Part shown: positions 50,419 to 62,884 of the stretch, piece by piece
How positions within the stretch are numbered: the stretch's first letter is position 1
Layout of the letters: every line of letters starts with the position of its first letter
NCBI GenBank assembly: GCA_025345505.1
Contig: JANVCC010000269.1
Coordinates: 226,641 to 290,640 of the forward strand
Direction of reading: 5' to 3'
DNA length: 64,000 nucleotides
Origin: Todiramphus chloris collaris
Lineage: Eukaryota; Chordata; Aves; Coraciiformes; Alcedinidae
Position numbers and translations under genes: made by a program
Notes under the pieces: model-generated
Database searches by the model: none
What the model was told of the DNA's origin: nothing
Seen by the model: only the letters and a program-made list of their open reading frames with translations

Positions 50419-51905
50419 CAAAATAAATTTGAGGCATTATCATTTCTGTGAATTCTTTTAATCCTTTTTCTCTATGACTCCCTGGGCACAAAGGATAATG
50501 CAGTTCATGACATGCCATGCCTCCTGAAGATGAATATGTCACAACCTCCAGGCTCAACAATTTGCACACTTCAATGTTCATGTGGCAGGTGTCACAGGTT
50601 TAGCAGTGGCAGAAAAGTGTAATACTGTCTGATACTTGCATGTGCACCATGGATCAGGGAGAAGTGCATGATTCTTTCCTGTCAAAATGCCTCATGGTTC
50701 CAGTAAATCAAGCTGTGAAAGTGCAGACAAGATTAGTGCCAGCTATCCGTCCTGCTCAGCCCACCTTGCTCAGACAGATTCCAGAGCCACCTCTATCCAT
50801 GCTGGAAGCACACACTGTCCTTCATACAGAGACTTACATCTGTGGGATGACTGAAGCTATAAAAAGTGATGAAAATTTTCAGCAAATTTGCATATGTTGC
50901 TACTGCTCCTGCTTATATAAGGGATTTCTAGCTAATCACAAATACAAAAAGCAACGCCCAAAATAGATTTTAAAACAAACTGCTTGCAAATGTGACTGAA
51001 TGACACATCTCTCTACCCCTCTGAAAATCACTTCTCTAGAAAAGCAGATGTAACAGTTAGTGTTTCCTCAGAGGGTCCCATGCAAAGGACCTCCTGGAGT
51101 ACACACCCCAGAGGTCTAACACCACCTCACCCTCTTAACATCTATGCTGCCCTGCAGCAATAAAAGCTGTGACAAACCTGAAACTTGTCCTAGGTTACTC
51201 TTAGGTCTGGAGCTGTATATATCTTTCTACCCACATCACCATCACAAGCATGTCTGATGGAGGTGGGGTGAGGAGGCAGTCAGCTTCTGAGTAGGAAACA
51301 TTTTGTTTCCTTGACCTTAAGAAATTTAAGAAAACTCTCACTGTATCCGTTCGCTCTATATCTGTATTCACCATGGCAGTGCCGCCTTGGAGGACTGCTC
51401 ATTGCCTCTATCTGCACAGATTCCTCTTTACACCAGGCTGGGAAGGGCAATTGCTTAACCTGGGAGTACAACAGTCTGGTACAGAGGGGTCCCTGTAAGG
51501 CTATGCTCAAAGGGTCAAAAGGTTAGGCAAAAATTTAAAAGTACATATGAGGGAGGAAATGGTCAGAAAATGCAGCTGCTTTTCTTTGACTTTCCAAACT
51601 CAGAGCTGACATTGCTATAAATCACCAAAGGAGGGGGGAAGGTTGAAACCGATGGTGTACCTACTCAACAGCATATGGATCACAAGCAACAACATCTCTC
51701 CTTCCCCAAGCCCTTGAGTTTGCAGAAAGGTGTTGCTTGCTCACAAACAAAGCAAAACCATATGAATTTGGCAACACTCTTTTGGATTCCTCTGGTGTCA
51801 ACAGATTCTCATGTTCAGGAAATGATGTTTAGGGGCTGTTTCTCTATTAACAGAATATCACAAAGAGCACAACAGTAGAAGAAACAGTATTTGGCTTCCC
51901 AGCAA
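50419..51905. other. Intronic DNA, nothing recognised
   Basis: No gene or repeat was recognised. Confidence 0.55.
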
Positions 51906-52297
51906 AAGGAAGACAAAGGACATATTGGAAAGAGTCCAGCAATGAGCCACAATGATGATTAAGGAATTGTTAAGCATCTGTCATACAAGGAAAGGCTGAA
52001 AGAAGTGGGATTGTTTAACATAAGACAAGAAGGCTCAAGGAGGACGTTATCAATGTTTATAAAAACCTACAGGTGGCACAGTAAAAACAGAGCCAGTGAT
52101 ATCCAGTAAAAGGATGAGATGCAATGGGAACATATTAAACCAAAGGAAATCCCTTTTAAACACAAGAAAAAACTGTGAGGGTAGTCAAACACTGGAACAG
52201 ATTACCAAGAAAGGTTGTGGAGTCTCCACCCTTGCACATATTCACAACCCAATCAGACTTGGTCAGGGAAGCAGGACTAGCTCAGTGATTCTGTGAG
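51906..52297 (+). mobile_element. Old CR1 fragment
   Basis: CR1 blocks in order: CATATTGGAAAGAGTCCAGC, AAGGAAAGGCTGAAAGAAGT, CGTTATCAATGTTTATAAAA and CACTGGAACAGATTACC, with a degraded end at AGTGATTCTGTGA. It is strongly diverged, with deletions. Confidence 0.8.
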
Positions 52298-55200
52298 CAA
52301 GGCCACAGCAGCCTCCCTGACTGATGCCAACCAGCCTGGACTCAGAGAATCCATCTGGAACCCCATCATGGAGCTAATACCCTCCCTTGCTCACTTTGCT
52401 TTCTGATTTTGATAGTATTATGGTTTATGCTATCCCTTTTGCTCTATGACAACTGTATCCTATCCAGAGCTCACAGAGACATCTTGTTACTGGCTTATTC
52501 CTACCACATACTCCTCCAGTACACCGTACACCTCCAGCTCTCACTGCCATAAGCAGAACATCCACACATCATTGTTTTCTTCTAACCAATCTCTGTGGTC
52601 TTATATCAACCACAGGAGCAGGAACCAAAGGATTCCAAACATCTTCTTTACCTCCCTGTGTCCCTCTTGCCCCACATTTACTACAGGTTTGGTCCCTTCC
52701 ATGATCTTCTGTGATTAATGAATTAAAAACACACCTTTGATAGCAAAAGAACTCAGAAGACAAAGGCAGCAACCCCTCAGAAATGCCCATCTCTAGCACT
52801 GACGTTCATTTCCCACAAGCGACCTTCATGTTTTAATCAGAGCTGTCCAACTCCACATGTCCCATTAAAACCCATTCTGGTTAACCACCAGCCATGGAGC
52901 CGAGAGCTACCACTCAGTGTGAGTGCACACAAGGAGGAAGAGCCTGCCCTATCCTCTGCTGCCTGGGAAGAGATCCAGGTGCTGTTGTTGCAGTCTAGTT
53001 CCTCACAAGTCTGAGACAGTGTTAAGAATAGTCATTTCTCCCCTTTCATCCAGCAGGAACAAGCATGTTGCAGACTGACTGCTGAACTATCCAATCGAGG
53101 GTGGAAAAGACTCTCAGCTTTCTTGCTTCCCTCTTTCAACTCAGGATCAAAACTCAGTGCAGACTTTAGAGCTGTGCTGTCAGAAGAGATTTCAGTGTTG
53201 GTAAACATGAAGTTGTATGAGAAAATCCAGCCTGCCTGTCCACAGTCAGTGACAGGCTTGAAGTTACAAAAGCTTCTAAAGAAGGTCATCTTCTTTTGGT
53301 AGCACCCAGCCACCTGACAGTCTTGGCTGTGAGAAGAAAGGGTATGTTCCGTGGAGGGCAAACCTTGTCAGCCCTGGCATACTTTGGACGATGCCATGAA
53401 GCCAGGTTTATTGACTGCTGTGGCAGAAAATGCAACCAGTTCAGGACAATGAGGTACAGGGGTCAAGAGAGAGCAGCACAGGTACCTGTTGCAGTGAACT
53501 GGGCATGGGGAAGTGAAGACAAAGCAGGAATAACATCTTCCTCTTTCAAAAACAGCACGTGGTTAGTTCAACTCAGAAAATAATGCTGAACCTTACTGAA
53601 AGCTGCCCACCCAAAGCCAGTGTAAGTGCTTGTGGGTCTTGCAAGAAGAATCATGTTCATGACCCCATCTGGTTATGAACATCACCTCCCTGACACCAGA
53701 TCAAATGTCAGTGTGGTTGGACAGGGACTTGGATCAGACGATAGAAAAGGAGAGTATTTCTATTGCGGTGTCTTTCAGTTAGATCAGGTCGCTGAGCAAG
53801 CTAGCTGCATACCTGCGCACGAGGGAAAGACTACCCGTACAGAGCCATGAGAGACAAACACAGAGACCTTTCTTCTTCTCACACATCTACTCTACTGTAA
53901 TGTGTTCCATGTACCTGTGGTCCCCTAAATATGGTTAATTAGCTCTCATTGACATATTTACTAACTCCAGCTCATAGTCCTTGTTAGGCACCACCACCTT
54001 TGGAGAAATAGAAAACATGACAGAGTGAACTCCACTCAACACTTGCCATCTTTCTTACCTTCTTTCTGAAGGTTTGCTCAAGAGGAAGGAGTCTGGGCTG
54101 TGTGAAAAATTGGTCTGCAGCAAAGTTTTCAGTGGTACATGAGCCAAGGGTCAGAAGGGGGGTTGCAGGTACCAATCTCACCACAGACATAAGCAGGAAA
54201 AGAGGAGTTTCCAAGAGGGAGATGATAGGAACACAAAATAATTGTGTATGCACAAGTGATTTCCCACTGCCTTTGCTGAGCAGAGTTTGTCTCATCTCGT
54301 GATACATTTTGTCTCGAACAACTCCCAAGTTCCTGGTTAGACGTGTAAATATTTAGCAATTTGTGAAACCACAAATATTCACATATCTCAGTAAATGATC
54401 TTGTAGGTGGCAAAACTGGCAATCAAAAGGACTCCTACATTCTTTAACTAAAAAAATCCCAAGTCCTTTAGTGGCACAGAAAAATCCCAGGCCTCACTCT
54501 TGTAGCATTGAGTGGGGAAATTTTGCTTCTATTTTCCTGTCTTTCCAGGTAAGAATGAGAAACTCAAAGGAAATATCACAGACTTTTAAATTAATTTGCA
54601 CTACATAAATCCAAAGGCAATGACAGATCTATAGGGAAAATGTCCTTTTGCACAGAACCTTTTACTCAAAGGACATTGCTCTGCATGCATCTGGTGGGCC
54701 CAGTTCTGCTTAGAACTGTGCTTCCCCAGAGTGCATGGAAAACATGGGGCAGGTAGTGCCTTGCCTTGCAGGTAAGCAAGCAGGCCGTCTGAGTCCCCTT
54801 CAAAACCTGGAGGACAAACAGAGGCTGACCCAAGAAACATGGTGCTGCTAACCACTTCAGCCCAGCTGCCATTGGGACACTGCTTCAGGAGACCATTTCC
54901 ATACTCACATCCTATGTTAAGTTCCTAGGCTGACCTGCCAGAATAGGGAGGTTGAGATCAGCAAGAGAAGGACTGATGGTCACACAGCAGGTTCTTTTTT
55001 TGCACATGAGATGTTTCAGATTTCCTTTTCAGAAATGCAGAGATTGTGAAGGTACTATTTATGGACTTACATATTTTACACTTGTACTGTGTCTTGTCTG
55101 CATTGCAGAGAAAGTAATAAACAAGTTCAGACGCAAGGAGTTCTGAGGTGGGAAGCGAACCGTTGCCCTAGCTGTCAGGGCCCTTAAAACAAGTGAAGCC

Positions 55201-55729
55201 AACAGAGGTTTTTGGCATCCTGATGGAAAGTCCGTGACCTTTGACTCTGGGCAATAGACTTGTAGCTCTGCTGGGGCTCTCTGGGGCAGTGTCACACATA
55301 CAGGAGCAAGGTGTGTCCAGCCAGCTGGGGAACTGTTGCAATAGAAAGGATGCATCAGAATTACCTTTGCCATAACAGAAAGCCAACAGAAGTTCAGTGA
55401 AAGGAAATGAGAGGAAGTGGGAAGGGGAGAGGGAGAGAAAGGAAGAAGAGCAACTCGCCCAGCATCTGGCCAACATGCATGACTGATAGGGCCTGTATCA
55501 CCTCAGCCACTGACTTCTGCTGCTGTTTAGCAACTGGGAAAACACTAGTGTCCAGAGGAGCCTGCAGCTTGCACCCTGAACCCTGATGCTACCACTTAGG
55601 GTCCCGGCTGCCAGAGTGGGGCTGGGCAGACTGCTCTTTCTCCAAGTGCCGCATACTCTTAACCAGCACACTCCAGTCCTGGGGTCGCCTAGGCACCAGC
55701 CCTGCCCCGGACAAGGGGCAGAGAGATGA
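52298..55729. other. Intron 1 DNA adjoining exon 1, nothing recognised
   Basis: No transposon or second exon was recognised. GC content rises towards the CpG island. Confidence 0.55.
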
Positions 55730-56041
55730 CGAGGTGGGTACCCGGCAGCAGTGCCGGTGTGCAGCTGCGCGTTCCCCCTCAGCGCTGCCGGCACCCTCCT
55801 GCCAGCGGAGCTGTCAGCGGGGTCTCCCCGACGGCCGGCCAGCAAGACAACCCCAAGAATGTCCTGCCGCGGGGCGCTCCAGGAAGGCTCTTTCACCCGG
55901 CCTGGCCCGGCTCAGCCGACGACCGGTTCCTTCCTGCCTCCCGCCCCCCTCCCCACCCCCCGCCTCCCGTCCCAGCTCTGGCCCGCCCGAGCCGCTCCCA
56001 CCGCCCACTCGGCGCGGCCCCGGCTTCGGCCCCGTACCTAC

Positions 56042-56224
56042 CTCCAGGAGCTGCACGTAGCTGGCCGGGAACCAGCCGCGAAGCCCGTCCTCCTTCTGCC
56101 CTTCCCACCAGCCGCCGTCGGGCACCTGCAGCACTGTGATCAGCTCCCCCGCGGCGAAGTGGAGTCCTTGCCGGTGCCGCTCCCCGGAGAACGGGTATAG
56201 CGTCTGGCAGCGAGAACCCGACAT
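56042..56224 (-). CDS. GAS7: GAS7 coding exon 1 (SH3-domain exon, long isoform)
   Basis: This exon encodes the first 61 residues of GAS7, an F-BAR family adaptor linked to actin remodelling and neurite outgrowth. The ATG is the complement of 56222-56224, with A at -3, and the next residues read MSGSRCQTLYPFSGE. The exon covers a complete SH3 fold: the TLYPF strand (residues 8-12), the WW pair of the ligand groove (GGWWEG, 37-42) and the closing GWFPASYVQLLE (50-61). It ends with GAG followed by a GTAGGT donor at 56041-56036, leaving phase 0. The frame stays open upstream of the ATG inside the GC-rich 5' region, so the start is chosen from the family N-terminus and the Kozak A. In mammals only the long isoform carries this SH3. 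Gene assignment rests on recognised protein similarity and on the matching WW exon at 2640-2760. Confidence 0.93.
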
Positions 56225-56370
56225 TCTGCCGGGGAACGCAGCCGCGCTCTGCCCGCAGCCACCCCGGCCTCCAGCCGCCGCTCCGCGCCGCTGCCCGCCC
56301 CACGGCGCGCAGGGCTGCGGAAGGGCCCGCGCTGGCCGCACCCTCGCCCGCCCCGCTCCACTCCGGGGGC

Positions 56371-56391
56371 GCGGCGGCGGCGGCGGCGGCG
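56371..56391. repeat. (GCG)7 trinucleotide repeat near the GAS7 start
   Basis: Seven tandem GCG triplets, CGC on the transcribed strand, about 147 bp upstream of the GAS7 ATG, in the likely 5' UTR or core promoter. Confidence 0.85.
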
Positions 56392-56559
56392 GGGCAGCCC
56401 CGGCGCCGAGCGCCCACGGGCACCTCCAGCTCGGGGCGGGGTGGGAGAGAGGCGGGACTGGGAGACGGGAGGGAGAGGGTGAGAGAGAGGAAGAGGGGGC
56501 GGGGGAGGAGAGACCACCCGACTGCGCAGTCCCGTACGGGTCTGCGGGACGGCGTGTGA

Positions 56560-58920
56560 GAGGCCATGTGCGTTTGCGGCTGAAGAGATACCGCGTCGTG
56601 AGAGGCGAGAAGGGTAGAGACACCGTGTGCGTGCGAGTGTGGGGGGGGTATGACACACACTGCGTGTCACAGAGACATTCAGTGTGACACCTGTGTGCTC
56701 AACAACCCAGCATGTTTGTGTGTATGTGAGGAAGAGACGCCGCATGCGGGGGACAGACATCGTGTGACCCTCTGTGTGCGTTAGTGATACCCACGGGTGT
56801 GTTTGTCACAGGAACCATGTGTATGAGAGTCCCTGTGTCTGTGACACCAGGACACCCTGTGTGTCTCTTAAAGGCACCGGGCGAGACACAAAGTGTGTCT
56901 GAAGCGTGTGTGATGCTGTGTCTTACACCTTTGCGTGTCTGCAACACCTGCGTATCCGTGAGAAATGGTGTGTAAAGCACCATGTGTCTGTAACACTGCA
57001 TGTTTTACAACCCTCTGTGTCTGAAACAGTGTGTGGAAACACTGGTATTGTGTGAGAGTGTTGAGACATCTCTGTGTCTGAGGCGCCATGTGTCTGTGAC
57101 ACACACACAAGTGTGTGAAATCCATTTTACTGAAAGACATTGGGTGACATAGCTAAGCATGTATGAAATGTACACGTGTATGACACATCCTCAAGTGCAT
57201 GTACCTCTGCAACACTTGGCTGAGTGTACAAATTAATTCACCTGTGTGTGTCTGACTGCAGCATGTGTGTGAATCTCACATGTGAGACACTGCTGTGTGA
57301 AGCTTTGGTCCATGTGACACCCGTGCATATGCATGTGTGACACACGACCATGAGTTTTGTTTATGAACACCCACTCTGTGTGCATAACCTCCTCTGGGTG
57401 TGCGTGCCCAACTCACTCTGCAGCACATGAGTGACACTCTGTCTGTTGTGTGTGTATAAACAGCACATCTGTCTTTGTTCATGCAGGTGTGTATGAACAT
57501 GTGAGTATGTCTCTGTCCTGATATGCACACCTGTCTCACTGCACATATGTAATAGATTCCTGCCTGTATGTGTACAAGCATTGGTGTGCATATGGAAGCC
57601 AGGCATACATGTGTGTGTGATTTGATGCAGACTGGGCTGCCTGACCCACTCAGTGTGCGTGTCTGTGGGTGAGAGGATGCGCATGTATGAGACTTGCCCA
57701 CATGGTGTTTGAGTTCTCTACATGTGCATGGGTGTATCCAAAAGGCAGGGCATGCATACCTGAGTGACTCTGTACTACATCTTATGTGTTGCTTATGGGG
57801 TACATACATGTGTGTTTGTCTATGAGATTCTCCCACAGCTGTGTGAGAAACACAGTCTTGTATGAAACTCAACCTTGTATGAAGATGTAAACATGATTGC
57901 TTGTGCAGGAGACACCTGTGTGCATGTGAGAGACTCACCTGTGAGTGTGACTTAACAGGAGTGCGTATAAGCACACACTCTTGAGGCTGAGCTCTGTGTG
58001 TGTCACACCCAGTATTTGTATATATGGCTCCCAGTGAATGGGTGGGACTAATACAGGCCTATACATGTGAGATGCAGCTGTATGTATGTGACTATGTGTG
58101 AATTGTCTCAGTATGTGCTTGTGTATACCAGCACACGAGAGACTTACTTCAGTGTGCCTGTAAGAATCAGTGACTGGTGTGAATCACTACACCACAGGTG
58201 CGTACAAGGGTCTCAACTCTGTCTGCTGCATGTTGATCTGCACCTGTGGTACCCAGTAGTACGTGTGGCATGTGGAGGAGAAGGAGAGGCTCACTTCTGT
58301 GTGTGCAAGATTCACACCAGCATGTGTGTGGAAGGGATGAGGCAAAAGGAGTTGGATCTGCCTGATGAGCTCCCCACAGCCATATCCAGGACTGCCACCC
58401 ACCATGATTTAGTAGTCAGTCAGTGCAGAGGAGAAAGGAGGATGCAGACCTGCTGCTGTATTCCTACATTAGCGAGGTGAGTGAATCCTTCCTCCCACTG
58501 ACAGATGGGAGTTGGATATGCCCAGCAGACATGTCTATTTTGCCTCTGATGCTCACTCTGTTGATTGCCTCAAGGCACTGTGTGTCTGTGGGTGAGCAGG
58601 AAAACATGTCTACTGTCAGTGCATTTGTGAAACTCAGGTTCTTAACAAGAGTGTGTGCTCTAGACTTGCTGTGCATGTGTTTGAGAACCTTGTTGGTCCA
58701 CAGGAGAGGCTTGCTGCTGTACAGAGGTGTGTGATTGACTCCAGAATACACATGCACATGTGTACAGCTGAATCGTCTATGTGTATACACATCATTCATT
58801 TCAGTAAGTGTGTCCACTGTAGATGTGGCAAAAACTCAGCATGTGTGCAACTCACAAAACCTGGCATGTGTGGTTTGACTCAGCCCAGTGTATGTATGTC
58901 TACACAGCAGTAGGCATACA
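56560..58920. repeat. Degenerate TG-rich tandem repeat upstream of the GAS7 promoter
   Basis: About 2.4 kb made of diverged units around TGTGTCTGTGACAC, such as CCATGTGTCTGTGACACACA near 57086, TGTGTCTGTAACACTGCATG near 56982 and TGTGTCTGAAACAGTGTGTG near 57019. Unit spacing is roughly 20-40 bp and purity falls rightwards. It yields long chance frames, for example 57276-57974 minus, that have no domain features. It begins directly at the edge of the CpG island. Confidence 0.8.
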
Positions 58921-59231
58921 TCACATTTATCCGTGGTTTGGTGAGATCCTCCACTCAAGGGAGGTTTGAGACATAGTGTACACCTATATAAGCCATGGTG
59001 TATTCATGCACGCTGCTTCAGAGAGCAGGAGATCTGTGTCAGTATGTATGATTGCTCCTGTGTGCATTACAAAACTATCTCCATATTCCAGTCATTAGCT
59101 CCACTGGGCTTATGATTATGACTATTTGCATGCATCAATTGTGTGTCCCATTCTACTATATGAGAGCGCCTGCTGGTGTGCCACATATATGGGTATTCAG
59201 GGTTCATGTGACTGCAACCTCTGTGCGATAC

Positions 59232-60018
59232 TGTCACGGTTCAGGGTCAGGGCAGCCCCTTAGGCGTATAACAGACGTTCTCTGTTAACCCTCATTCCTC
59301 CCCAAAGGGGAAGAGAAAGGGAATAAGGGAGAGATACTTAGCAATTAGAAAAGGAAACGAGAACAGCTTTAATGAAAATTAATAATAATGGAATTAATAA
59401 TAATGGAACATATACAAAACCAGTATCAAACCCAACCCCCCTGATGATAATTACTGATGCTGTGGAGCAGGCACTGGGGGAGTCCCAGACTGGGCCCCGC
59501 AGCAGGCAGGAGCTGTGTTCAGGAGCTGGATTCTGGTACTGGGTTCAGGAACACACAGACTGGGATCAAAGGCGGAACAGACAGAGGCCTCCTTGGGTAC
59601 TCTGAGGAAGGAACTGAAGGAGGACCCAAGCCAAGCCAAGCAAAGCTGGCAAAGCAGTCCAATAGAGGAAGAAGAGCCACAGATCCTTTGGATCCCTCAG
59701 CTCTATGCTGAATATAACATATACGGGATGGAATACCTCAGTCAGTTTAGGGTCACCTGTCCTGTCTGCTCCTCCCTGCAGGTGCAGCCTTTCACTTTTT
59801 CTGCACCCCTCAATGTGGTACACAAGATCCAGCAGTGGCCTTGGTCTGCATACCAATGCTTGGTAGTAACTCTAAACATGGGGTGTTATTATCGCTGCTA
59901 GAACCAGACACTGTGAGAACAGGCTGCTAACTTCAGAAAGTGCAGTTAGTTAGAAGAACTGAGCTGAAAAGTAAAATTACAGAACAGAATTATTTCTGTT
60001 CTCACTCAAAATAGGACA
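59232..60018 (-). mobile_element. 3' LTR of a minus-strand ERVL-like element
   Basis: Read on the minus strand it begins TGTCCTATTTTGAG and ends CCCTGAACCGTGACA, 787 bp, with an ATTAAAG polyadenylation signal near 59375. U3 blocks (TATTCCATCCCGTATATG, ATAACACCCCATG) resemble those of the LTRs at 1843 and 48792. The bases just right of it (TTCCACCC, GGGTGGAA on the minus strand) match the polypurine tract position of the provirus at 3140-9077. No matching target duplication was found. It runs in the same direction as GAS7, about 3 kb upstream of the start codon. Confidence 0.7.
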
Positions 60019-60090
60019 TTCCACCCAGTATTCCATCCCATATGCGTCATATTCGTTCTGTTGTTAGAGAGGCACTGCTCTGACCCTGTA
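60019..60090 (-). mobile_element. Polypurine tract and short internal remnant of the same element
   Basis: On the minus strand GGGATGGAATACTGGGTGGAA precedes the LTR; it resembles GGAAATGGTACTGAATAAGG plus GGTGGAA before the 3' LTR at 8884. Where the element ends to the right is unclear. Confidence 0.5.
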
Positions 60091-62884
60091 AACAAAAGAT
60101 ATTTCCACTTGTTAAAATGCTTAAAAGCTATAGCTTTTGATGGAAGGGATCATTCTTAATGCTTTGAACAGCCAAGACATAAGAGTTACAGGAGCTCAGA
60201 ACAAAATTTCCCCTTGTCTACAGTCTTCTTTCTGATAGCAACTCAAAGAGAATGCGTAGGGTGGAGTGAAAGAGCAAGAAAACAGATAGCAGTGCTTCCC
60301 TTGAATACTCTCGCACTGCCCACCAAACTGCAGTTTAGGGATTTCCTAAGCTAGATGTTCTTCATTATCACACTTGGTAATTTAGATATCCAGGACCTCA
60401 GAAATTCCAAGGAGAGGACTCAGAGTTATGAGTCATGTTCATATGACCAAATATGTGATTCAAACACAACTAAAAATATGCACTTAATGATACAGAGTGG
60501 CTTTACCTTTGATTTCTGCCTTTAGTGGTGTTTCTCGTGGCTCTGCTGACCTTGGAACTCCCCTTGTACACGGTCAGTTCTGAAAATCAGACAGCTAAAA
60601 AGTAGTTATGTTCCAGGGCAAGTTTAGTTATCTTTGTGGTAACAGCACCCAGAGCTGTACCTACTATTTTAGAGTCACACATAAACAAATACAGTCTTCT
60701 GTCTATAAATGGACAGTGATATTAAATGAAAAAAACAGGTTGTGGTGATTCACCTGAGACTTAAACTAGATTAACCTGCCAGGATAATTCACATGGAGAA
60801 CTGATTTCTTCCATGCACCTCCTTTCTTCGAAGCAGGCACAGAGTAACAAACTGTTCCAATAACACCAGCCTACTTCCATTCAACATATTTCCTGCTGAG
60901 ACGCAGGGCAGCTCCCACCCTGTTACATGACAGGCACATATTTAGTCATATAAATGTGACTTATAACTCTTGACTCTTTGCCTTGAAGTTAGGTGTCAAC
61001 AGCAGCCTGTAGTCACAAAGCCCTTGTTTGACATGGTGATGCCATGACTTCTCTCCAGAAGTTCAGTATTCATTTCTGTCTTCCTGGGAGCTCTGGAAAG
61101 CCTAAGTCAAAACAGTGTGCTGCAGTCATTGGCTGCAGAATATGAGGAGAGAGCTTCCCTCAGGCCATCTCACTGCTATTCCTCTTGGTGCAAACTAAAT
61201 ATGCAGGGCATATCCAGGGCAATTCCTTGTCAGGATGCTCACAAAGGAGGAGGACAGGCCTGACTCTAATAATAAATAATTTCTTGAATGTTTTAACTAT
61301 TTCATGCTAAATGAAATGTCATTGAAAGGAAGAAAGGCATTACGTATAAATTGTATCAGTAAGAAGCAAGCTGTAGCCATTTGGGTCTTCTAAGAGCTTC
61401 TAAGAGCTATACCGCAACATAAAGCAACTAGTTCTGGATCAGACCACAGGTATGTCTGGTTTATTATCCTGTTTTCAGCAATATCTCATAGAAGAAGTCT
61501 AGGAAAAAGGACAGATGCAGAGATATATTTCTTCAGAAAATCCTTTTGATTTACAGTAAATGATAGCTCAGGTCTTCCCTAGTTAGATGTGGTTTCTTGT
61601 ACGTAATAGATCATTTCCATTATCTGGGGCAGTTATTTTTTGAGCCCATGCAGACTTTTGGCATCCATAAAATTCTGTAACAAGTGTTTCCAATGCAGTG
61701 TATTTTGGAACCTGGCCCTTGGCTGTTTCATCTGAGGCAATGCTGGCTCACAAACATAGTCATAACATGCCAGGAGTGACCTTTATACTGTTATAGTTGC
61801 ACTGATGTCCAAACCTAAACTGAAAGTTACCTGGATGTGGAGATGTGGACATGAACCTACATGAATCACCTACATTATGTGTCTTAAGGGACTTGTCAAA
61901 GGTCAGATGGAGAGGCACTGGAAAAGCAGAAAAACATCCCAAGAGGACTATGGTGAAAGCACCTAAACCTCCCTTCAAGCCTTCTCCCTGGCTTAGTATC
62001 AGTCTTAGTGGTGTGACCTGGCTTATCTACAACAGGTTTCTGGGTTCCAGAGCGTCTGATCTTTTCTTTTGATCCTGTGGAGAACTGGGCTTCTGGCCAA
62101 CTAAGAAGAGCAATCCAGCTAGGCAGTCCTCCAGCCAAACTCCCTCTGGGTGCACTAGTTTGGACTTTGATATTTCACTGACATTAAGCTTCCTTCTTCA
62201 TCATGAATTGATCATTACTTGAATTCCATCAGGGATTTCTTATGTCGTGAAAGAGCAGAGACTCTATCTGAACACACTGAGCAGGACTGACTGCTTTCTG
62301 TGGATAAAGTTGTTGATCTGTGTATGTGTGTGCCTGTATCTGTAGGACATAGTTGTCTCAGTCTTTTCGTCTCAATGGTGTCTCTGTTCTGCAGCCATCT
62401 GTGTATAAAGCTACTATTCTCTCATGAATAATGACTCATATAGGAAAGTGTCTAAGAAGTGAGCAAGAGCTATGTCCATCCTGACTAGTATTGATGATGA
62501 GGATTCAGTCCCATAAACTCTTGGAAACTTTTTTTTTGTTGTTGTTTTTCCTTGACAGCTTTAATCTTTAAAATCTGATGTTGCTGACACACATTTACAA
62601 ACACTAGGTTGGCAGTAAACTGTCTCTGCAAATGGGCACTGCAAGCCCACCACTTGCTTCTGGCAAAGACCCACCACAGCACTGCTCAATGTGGCCGACC
62701 TTTTCCTCGCTCCATTTTCCAGTGAGGAATCTTCCACCTTCCACATTCTTCTCAGACATCACAGATGCATCTCTCCAGCCCTCCAGGATCAGAGGTGCTA
62801 ATACATGAAAGAAAACATGCTCCTGTGAGAGTGAATGAAGCTGGGTGGCCAGAGTTGAACAGAATGTTAAAATCAACAGATAAA
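60091..62884. other. Upstream intergenic DNA, nothing recognised
   Basis: The region is AT-rich with no exon or transposon that I can identify. Confidence 0.55.

Larger units (their letters stand above)
2761..56041 (-). other. GAS7: GAS7 intron 1 (about 53.3 kb)
   Basis: The interval is bounded by the exon 1 donor (GTAGGT, 56041 leftwards) and the exon 2 acceptor (CTCAGCAG, ending at 2761). Both junctions are phase 0. It is packed with CR1 and ERV insertions listed separately. I found no other convincing coding exon in it. Alternative GAS7 first exons are known in mammals, but I could not identify one here. Confidence 0.85.
55730..56540. promoter_or_regulatory. GAS7: CpG island with the GAS7 long-isoform promoter and 5' UTR
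   Basis: The stretch is strongly GC-rich with dense CpG, in contrast to the AT-richer surroundings, and contains GAS7 exon 1. Upstream of the ATG (higher coordinates) there are GC-box-like motifs such as GGGGCGGGG near 56433 and GGGGGCGGGGG near 56495, and a CGG repeat. No clear TATA box is seen, as expected for a CpG-island promoter. The exact transcription start cannot be placed from sequence alone. Confidence 0.8.

Noticed and set aside
55180..56041. Possible second coding exon or antisense gene in the CpG-rich region
   Set aside because: Several GC-rich plus-strand frames exist but are low-complexity Pro/Ala/Arg and have no recognised similarity.
55814..56656. 280-codon minus-strand frame spanning GAS7 exon 1
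   Set aside because: Only 56042-56224 is the exon. The remainder is 5' UTR or promoter and read-through past a good GTAGGT donor, open only because of high GC.
57276..57974. 232-codon open frame on the minus strand
   Set aside because: It lies wholly in the TG-rich degenerate repeat, where stops are rare by composition. The translation is low-complexity His/Thr/Cys-rich with no domain.
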